DNA from: Clarireedia homoeocarpa
Lineage: Eukaryota; Ascomycota; Leotiomycetes; Helotiales; Rutstroemiaceae
Reading direction: 5' to 3'
Assembly: GCA_001465935.1 (NCBI GenBank)
Contig: LNKV01000028.1
Coordinates: 496,001-560,000, forward strand
Length of the DNA stretch: 64,000 bases
Shown: positions 57,515-64,000 of the stretch, one piece after another
Layout of the letters: the number at the start of each line of letters is the position of its first letter
Numbering within the stretch: the stretch's first letter is position 1
Translations under genes and position numbers: made by a program
Notes under the pieces: model-generated
What the model was told of the DNA's origin: nothing
What the model saw: only the letters and a program-made list of their open reading frames with translations
Databases searched by the model: none

Positions 57515-60508
57515 ATGTCTACCACAACGACAGCCATTCGATTATTCAGGATGCCGAAGTCCTTGAATGAGTCTTTGAATGCGCCCGGTCAAGCTATGCC
57601 AGCGCTAGACGGCAATCGATCTTTGGAGGGGGCACAGAAAGTCAATGATAGCTTTCTAGAGGACCAAAAGGACCCCCTAGCGAGCAATCAACCAAATCAC
57701 AAGCAGGGTATCACCTTTGCCGCGCAGGATAAATTACCAAAGCTTCCCATTCCAGAATTAGAAAGCAGCATGGTCAAGTATCTAGCAGCCTTGAAACCAC
57801 TTCAGTCCCCAAGGGAACACGCCGAGACGAAACATGCAGTAGACGAATTCTTGAAAAGTGATGGCCCGGAATTGCAAGAAAGACTGAAGAAATATGCAAC
57901 TGGAAAGACAAGTTATATTGAGCAATTTTGTGAGTTACTAGATGTCATGGATGAAACATTCTCTCTAACTCTTCATCCAAATACCCAGGGTACGACTCTT
58001 ACCTCAATTACGACAACCCCGTTGTTCTGAACCTCAATCCGTTTTTCCTTCTGGAAGACGACCCAACACCAGCAAGGAACAATCAAGTCACCCGCGCAGC
58101 TTCGCTTGTGATCTCCGCATTATCCTTCGTCCGCGCGATGAGGAGGGAAGAACTGCCACCGGATACTCTGAAAGGCACTCCACTATGTATGTACCAATAC
58201 TCTCGACTATTCGGCACTGCACGAGTACCTACAGAAAATGGTTGCCATATTGGACAAGATCTAGAGTCAAAACATCTTGTTGTACTGTGCCACGGACAAT
58301 TTTACTGGTTCGACGTCCTAGATGAAAACTCCGATATTATCATGACTGAGAAGGATGTGTCGATCAATCTGCAAACAATCGTCGATGATGCCCAACAAAC
58401 CCCCATTCAAGAAGCAGCAAAGGGGGCATTGGGCGTTCTCAGCACAGAAAACCGTAAAATATGGTCAGGTCTGAGAGATGTCTTGACTAGAGAAGAGGGG
58501 TCAAATAACGCAGATTGTCTCGGAATTGTTGATTCCGCTCTGTTTATTCTCTGTCTTGACTACACCGAGCCAACTTCGCAAGCAGATTTATGTCAAAACA
58601 TGCTTTGCGGGACGAGCCAAGTAGAGAAAGGGGTCCAGATCGGGACATGCACGAACCGATGGTACGATAAACTACAGATAATCGTGTGTAAGAACGGCAG
58701 CGCAGGTATCAACTTCGAACATACTGGTGTGGATGGCCATACAGTCCTTCGATTTGCGAGTGATGTATACACTGATACAATCCTTCGGTTTGCTCGTACA
58801 ATCAATGGACAAGCACCAAGTCTGTGGGCGTCAGCTAGTCCTGATCCAGCGAAAAGAGACCCAGCGAGCTTCGGAGACGTAAGCACAACTCCACATAAGT
58901 TGGAATGGGATATGATTCCTGAGCTCAGCATTGCTGTCCGCTTTGCAGAAACCCGCCTTGCGGATTTGATTCAGCAGAATGAATTCCAAACACTTGACTT
59001 CACTGCTTATGGCAAGAACTTCATGACTTCGATGGGTTTCTCCCCGGACGCTTTTGTTCAGATGGCTTTTCAGGCTGCTTATTATGGACTCTATGGTAGA
59101 GTAGAATGTACATACGAACCTGCTATGACAAAAGTATTTCTTCACGGTCGTACCGAAGCAATCCGTTCTGTCACATCAGAATCCGTCGACTTCGTGCAGA
59201 CATTCTGGGCTGAGAACCCAGCAGAGCAAAAATTAGAGGCTTTAAGGAAAGCGTGCCAAAAGCATACGGCGAATACGAAAGAATGTGCTAAGGCACAAGG
59301 ATGCGACCGCCATCTCTACGCTCTTTTCAGTGTCTGGCAAAGAGCAGTAGACGAAGATGGAGCTGAAGCTGCAAGTAGTGATGGGATGAGCAGCAATGGT
59401 TACTCGAGCCCAGTGGAAACCGGATCATCACGAGATCCTTCAGTCGTTGGAAGTCCGGGACGAAACTCAATCCTCTCCGATGGTGACGAAGTGCGCCTAA
59501 CTCGCACACGAGGCAACTCCTCTCCATCTCAACACCAGCATTCCATGCCTCTTATCTTCGCCGACAGCGGTTGGGAAAAACTCAATACAACCGTCCTCTC
59601 TACCTCCAACTGCGGCAACCCCTCTCTCCGACAATTTGGATTCGGACCCACGAGCGGCGACGGATTCGGAATCGGCTACATCATAAAAGACGAAGGAATT
59701 AGCATCTGCGCCAGTAGTAAGCATAGACAAACGAAGCGATTCGTTGATGCGCTAGAAAGCTACTTGTTGGAGATCCGACGCGTGCTCAAAGCTACCCAGA
59801 GGCGAGGCGCAAGTCCAAAGGCTAGTAGAGCGAGAGAAGCTAGTGCGAGTAGACCGCCGGCGGGGAGCCGATTGAAGTCCAGAGGCCGCGTCATAAAGGC
59901 TTTAGAGCCGTTGCCGGATACGATGACGCCAGTGGAGGATAGTTCGGCTGTTAGTGATGATGAGGGATTGGGTGGTTGTACGTTGAGTTCTTTTTCTTTT
60001 CCTTTTCTTGTCTATTCGTTACCTTCTATTTTCTCCCTATCCTACCTTATTTCCCCTATCCGTCCTTTGACCCCAAAATATTCCAATTTTCCATTTCTAG
60101 TTTTCTTCGCATATATCTTCATATCACCTCACATCATCGTCCCCCCCTCCATCCCGTCCCGTCTTCTTCTGTCCTGTCCACATGACAATATGAAAAAATT
60201 ATATCCACATCGAAAACCTCTCTGACTCGCATAACCTGCAATATATTTCAATTTCACTACCCCTCACACACACTCTCTCTTTATTTTACAAGTAACACCG
60301 AAAAAAGAAAAAGAAGAAGGAAAACAAGCTAACATAATTCACCGGTGCAACAGACGGCTTCTTCGATGCAGGTATGCTACTGCAGGCTCTAAAGGCCCGA
60401 GGCGAGGTTCTGGGTCTAGATGACGGGATCCCAAAACTTTCCGAACGCGCCAATCTTCACGCGCGACGGAGAGAAATCGGGAAGAAACTTCGGTTGAGTG
60501 AGTATTAA
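57515..60508 (+). CDS. facC: Carnitine O-acetyltransferase, Yat2/FacC type (852 aa)
   Basis: Exons are 57515-57929, 57989-59977 and 60354-60508. Intron 1 (donor GTGAGT, acceptor CCCAG) restores the WYDSYLNYDNPVVLNLNPFF block. Family motifs in order: PLPxxpiPeLe-type (LPKLPIPELESSM), CMYQYSRLFGTARVPT, the catalytic His in NFEHTGVDGHTV, and FADSGWEKLNTTVLSTSNCG with the STS carnitine-site motif. A long C-terminal extension after the acyltransferase core is typical of the cytosolic Yat2/FacC branch. The enzyme makes acetylcarnitine from acetyl-CoA for transfer into mitochondria during growth on acetate or fatty acids. Intron 2 is long (376 nt, donor GTACGT, CTAAC branch 26 nt before the acceptor) and T/C-rich. 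The final residues KKLRLSEY end at TAA. A GTGAGT overlaps the stop region, so a further 3' exon cannot be excluded. Confidence 0.93.
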
Positions 60509-61078
60509 CGTAGTCTATTTAGTTAGTAGTTTTTGGGCTGGGACTTATTTTGATTGGCTGCTGTTGTAGGTAGTTTTGTGGATTAAATTTGGTTTTCTAT
60601 TCTTCTCGTTGGATATGAATGAATGAATATATATGTGTTGGTGGGTAGTAGTTTAAGGTTTTCGCAGAGAGAAGGGGGAGAGGTAGAAAGTAACACTTAC
60701 TCACTTGTAACTTAAGTTAAGGGAGAGAGAGAATTATTACCTCATTGCACTGCATACATGCATGCATATATATCAAAGTGCATTTATCTATCCGCCAGTG
60801 TGATCTGCAGCCCGAGAAAATCACTACGTAGGACGCACATACTATATACATTATATTGTAAGATGCAGCAGTACAGTACGAGGATAAGTTAGTTAGTTGG
60901 TTAGCTAAAAGTAAAATCAAAACTTGTACTCGAATAGGGAGAGTTGAGTTGAGTTGGCCTTGGTGACGCCTACTGTATGGATGAATGGGCCGGGCCATAA
61001 GTTACAGAGTCTTCGGAATATTGATTGATGATTATTATACTTGACTAGGATAGGATTGGGATACATTAAACCAATCGG

Positions 61079-61143
61079 AAAGAAAGAAAGAAAGAAAGAA
61101 ATAGTAGGTTATTAACTTGCAAATTATCTATCTATCTATCTAT
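61079..61143. repeat. Two tetranucleotide microsatellites, (GAAA)n and (TATC)n
   Basis: (GAAA)n at 61079-61101 and (TATC)n at 61125-61143, separated by 23 bp. Confidence 0.9.
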
Positions 61144-61487
61144 GGCTAACTATGCTATAAGTTATATACTATGCTAGGATATGATTGATATGTACTGTAT
61201 GTCCCCAAGCAAAAAACAAATAATTACAACTACAACAACATCATCAGCTGTAACTAACTTAGTTACGGCAAATAAATAAATAAGTTGTAGAAACGAAGCA
61301 TGTGATGTAATGTAATGTGATGTTTATTGATACATACAGTCAGTAACGTGACTTATTGATATATGATGTTGGTGCTGTAAGTTAAGTTGAGTTAAGTTAG
61401 GAATCTCACCATATCACATCGCATCTTTGCTCTGCTCTGTGCTGTGCTGTCTCGCGCATAAGGATTTCACGAGAACAGAACCCAAAT

Positions 61488-61519
61488 CATTCATTCATTG
61501 GTTCATTCATTCATTCATC
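61488..61519. repeat. (CATT)n microsatellite with one interruption
   Basis: A run of CATT units interrupted once by GGTT. Confidence 0.85.
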
Positions 61520-63274
61520 CGAAGTGGAAAAAAGAAAAGAAAAGAGTTCAGGTTCATAGTAGCGTTCGCCTAGCATAGGTAGGATCAATAACCTTATGTT
61601 ATGGGATGAGTTAGGATATACTATTTTGAGGTCGTACGAAAGAAGGATGGATGAGGATGGATGAGGATGATTCGGTTGGCTGTTTTGTTTGTTTGTATGT
61701 TTCTTCCTTCGTTGGGTTGGGGTATGAGAGTAAATGAAAAGCTATACAGCTGGCAAATAGAGAGAGGCATATGCGCGTGGTGTATATGCCGTGAGACTTC
61801 TTCTACAGCAGCTTGTCAGTCTAGCCAGAAGATGCATGCAATGCAGGATAGTGTTTCTAGAAGGTAACAAATAACATTTCCATGTGATATGATATGATGT
61901 AGACAGTTCCGCCTGTCACTCACTATATAGGGGCACAGCAAGCAAATGGCAAGAAAAAGCCTATCCGTATTCTTCCTGATCCTTCGAACACGAACTCATG
62001 TAAAAAGACAAGACCAGGTGTGAGCCGAGGTCGTGTCCTGATTCTCGGCCCTTACTCTTACTGTACCGTCCGTACAGCAGAAAAAATTACCCACACTACC
62101 CTTAGTAAGCGTGGAGGTTGAGGCCAAGCTTTTTCTTGCAATTTGTAGGATCGTCGTTCTGGGAATTCGGTTGTGGAAATCCGAGTTTAAATTGGGGAGA
62201 TTAGGGGGAGGATCTGTTTGTTTCGCTTGTTTGGGGGAGGGAGGGGAAATTTGTGGATTTGCGGATGAGAGTTGGGAAGGAAAAAACGAGGAGAGGAGTC
62301 TGGAACTGTATCCTTTTCCTTTCTCGTGGGTGGCATGGAAGAGAAGGGGAAGGGAACAAGAAGGACAGGAGACAGATACTCCGTAAGATGACGAATAACT
62401 CCACTGAACGCGCATGAGGCCATTACGAATGCCCTCTTTTCTTGGTGCGTGATTTCTCACTCACTCCCAAGTCCATAGTTCCGTGCCATTTGACTCTGAT
62501 TCGACGCCGGATCGATATCGGTACAAGTCATGCTGCTAAAGTACGAAGTACAATCAATGATCTGAATAATGAACGACTCTGATATATCGGGGATGCGCTG
62601 TCCTTTTTCTCTCTCTTTTTGCTTCTTTGCCCCCTGCATTGAGTCTTGCTGTACGGTAGAACAATTTCTCATCACATCCAATCTCCACAAACGTAGAACT
62701 TCAAACAAACCAAGAAGGAAACAGAGGAAAAGAATCAGGACCAAGTTCATCCAGCCATATGATCGGATCAGTTTGCCCGTCCTTTCATTCTTCTTTTTAC
62801 CCCTGGGTAAAAGTGCAAGGGCAAGGGGCCGAAAGCGCAGAGCCTGGGATTGGGGAGCATGCAGTGGGTTGAGTGGATACGAGAGGAGGAATCTCTGATC
62901 AGGGGTTGTGAGAAGCATCCCTGACGTGTGATGCACGGAGAATACCCGCCCCTGGAGGGGAACGCCGAATGGTTCGTGATAGCGGGCATGCATCGTAAAT
63001 GGATAACATGAAACAGCCGTCAAGCAGGAACGGCAGAACTGTGGTGTGCGAGTGGTGTAGATGCGTTCTCTTTGGGTGGATATGATGATCCCATGTTGAG
63101 CGACACGGATGATGGGCGATTTGATGATTGAGGTCCGAAAGCGCTGTTGAAAGGTCTAGCAGCTTGACGATTCTGGGAAAATCTGGGTGGAATAGGCAAT
63201 CGAATTCCAAGATGGGCTACGAAGTACTTCCACCCCTCGCATCCCTGTGGATAATGTGAGCAAAGAGTGTTGTC

Positions 63275-63309
63275 GGCGATACGGCGATACGGGCATACGG
63301 GCGATACGC
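63275..63309. repeat. GGCGATAC / GGCATAC degenerate tandem repeat
   Basis: About four imperfect 7-9-bp units of (g)ggcgatac in direct succession. Confidence 0.8.
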
Positions 63310-63326
63310 AAGTCTGTCATATCCAT

Positions 63327-63344
63327 GTACGAAGTACTTCGTAC
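63327..63344. repeat. Perfect 18-bp palindrome gtacgaagtacttcgtac
   Basis: The sequence is identical to its reverse complement. Shorter versions of the same core occur at 62541-62551 and 63218-63230. Confidence 0.9.
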
Positions 63345-63562
63345 ACACGAGAGCAGTGGAGCAAATAGCCAGAATGCATCTGCTTTGGGTGATTTCCTCT
63401 GCTAATATCCTACATACAAAGTATCCGAATCGAGCCGGTCCAAAGCGCGCGAATACTCTCGTACCTGACTATCACTGCACGCCACTTGGGTGTGTGCAGG
63501 TGGTGTGTGTGGGTGGGTAGTTCGGGATTCGTTCTGCTCACCCAGCTGGCCAGCCAGTCAGG

Positions 63563-63590
63563 ACCCTTGCCCTTGCCCTTGCCCTTGCCT
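63563..63590. repeat. (CCCTTG)n hexanucleotide repeat
   Basis: Four to five tandem hexamers in gene-free DNA. Confidence 0.85.
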
Positions 63591-64000
63591 TTCCGTTTCC
63601 CGTACTGCCTTGACTCCATCCGTCAATTTCTGCTCGACAAAGTAATCGCCGTAAATGGCTACTTATCCCGCAGCAGCTAGCTAATGTCACACTACTTACG
63701 AAAGTACTCTCGATGGAGTAGAAACATAAGGATCCTTCCTCCTCCTCCTCACTCTCGCTTTCTTGCCCTTCCTTTCTCACCACCATCACCATCATCAGCC
63801 TCTCTTTGCTCCTTGCCTTCCATATCCGCGTCTTTGAAAGATTGCGCAGGATCATTCACTCATTTTACTGCTGGCTCAAATTAACTCCTGCTAAAGTCAC
63901 CAGACTTTCGTCTCAAAAGTCACCACCGCCCCTCTCACCACTTGATTCTTGAGTCGACCTCACAAATCACTTGTCCTTCCTTGCGTTCATTGATTGAATC

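Larger units (their letters stand above)
60509..64000. other. Gene-free 3' end of window with microsatellites and palindromes
   Basis: About 3.5 kb with no supported gene. It contains (GAAA)n at 61079-61101, (TATC)n at 61125-61143, (CATT)n at 61488-61519, GGCGATAC repeats at 63275-63309, (CCCTTG)n at 63563-63590 and GTACGAAGTAC-type palindromes. The longest frames (62457-63023 -, 61996-62460 -) lack convincing composition. The last few hundred bases are C/T-rich, so they may be the promoter/leader of a gene outside the window. Confidence 0.45.

Noticed and set aside
62457..63023. 188-codon minus-strand ORF near the end of the window
   Set aside because: Composition changes abruptly, there is no recognisable domain, no good ATG context and no conserved segment; overlapping ORFs exist on both strands.

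Overview
This window is nuclear DNA from a filamentous ascomycete (Pezizomycotina). The evidence is the density of short introns (mostly 50-80 nt) with GTAAGT/GTATGT/GTGAGT donors and CTAAC/CTGAC branch points, plus clear fungal orthologues (Ctf4/SepB, Dnm1, Atg8, FacC-type carnitine acetyltransferase, Hook, Mak10, Rpc82). Gene style and base composition suggest a leotiomycete (Botrytis/Sclerotinia-like), but that is an inference I cannot test here. All spliced models below were built by hand from splice signals and frame. Spans run from start to stop codon, and exons are listed in each entry.

Layout. 1-5 kb: 3' end of an Opi1/CCG-8-like regulator (+) converging on a large uncharacterised protein (-). 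5-11 kb: repeat-rich intergenic DNA, then a WD40 gene (-) head to head with the replisome adaptor Ctf4/Mcl1/SepB (+); their 260-bp shared promoter carries a perfect MluI cell-cycle box. 12-15 kb: the mitochondrial fission dynamin Dnm1 (+). 15.8-18.6 kb: a small five-exon gene with a 16-nt microexon (-) and a weakly supported small gene (-). 19-23 kb: adenylate kinase (-) head to head with proteasome subunit Rpn8 (+). 23-27.6 kb: a SWIM zinc-finger protein (-), coproporphyrinogen oxidase (-) and Atg8 (+), with tandem repeats in the intergenic DNA between the last two. 28.6-38.2 kb: an uncharacterised 568-aa protein (-), the mitochondrial GTP/GDP carrier Ggc1 (-), RNA polymerase III subunit Rpc82 (-), complex III core 2 Qcr2 (+) and ATP synthase epsilon (+). 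38.8-50.5 kb: the NatC subunit Mak10 (+), the dynein/endosome adaptor Hook (-), a small secreted I9-type protease inhibitor (-) and the mRNA 3'-end factor Pcf11 (+). 51-55.6 kb: a fragmentary, probably frameshifted locus (-), an NmrA-like NAD(P)-binding protein (-) and a cysteine-rich GPI-anchored surface protein (+). 57.5-60.5 kb: a Yat2/FacC-type carnitine acetyltransferase (+). The last 3.5 kb has microsatellites and short palindromes but no supported gene.

The genes are mostly housekeeping (energy metabolism, replication, transcription, proteolysis, trafficking). There is no sign of a secondary-metabolite cluster, transposon, virus, CRISPR array or other accessory island, and I found no convincing new system. 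The most useful observations are annotation-level: microexons, a likely one-base frameshift, intron-retention-compatible introns in Dnm1 and the carnitine acetyltransferase, an ambiguous Hook exon, and the shared cell-cycle promoter linking an unnamed WD40 gene to Ctf4.
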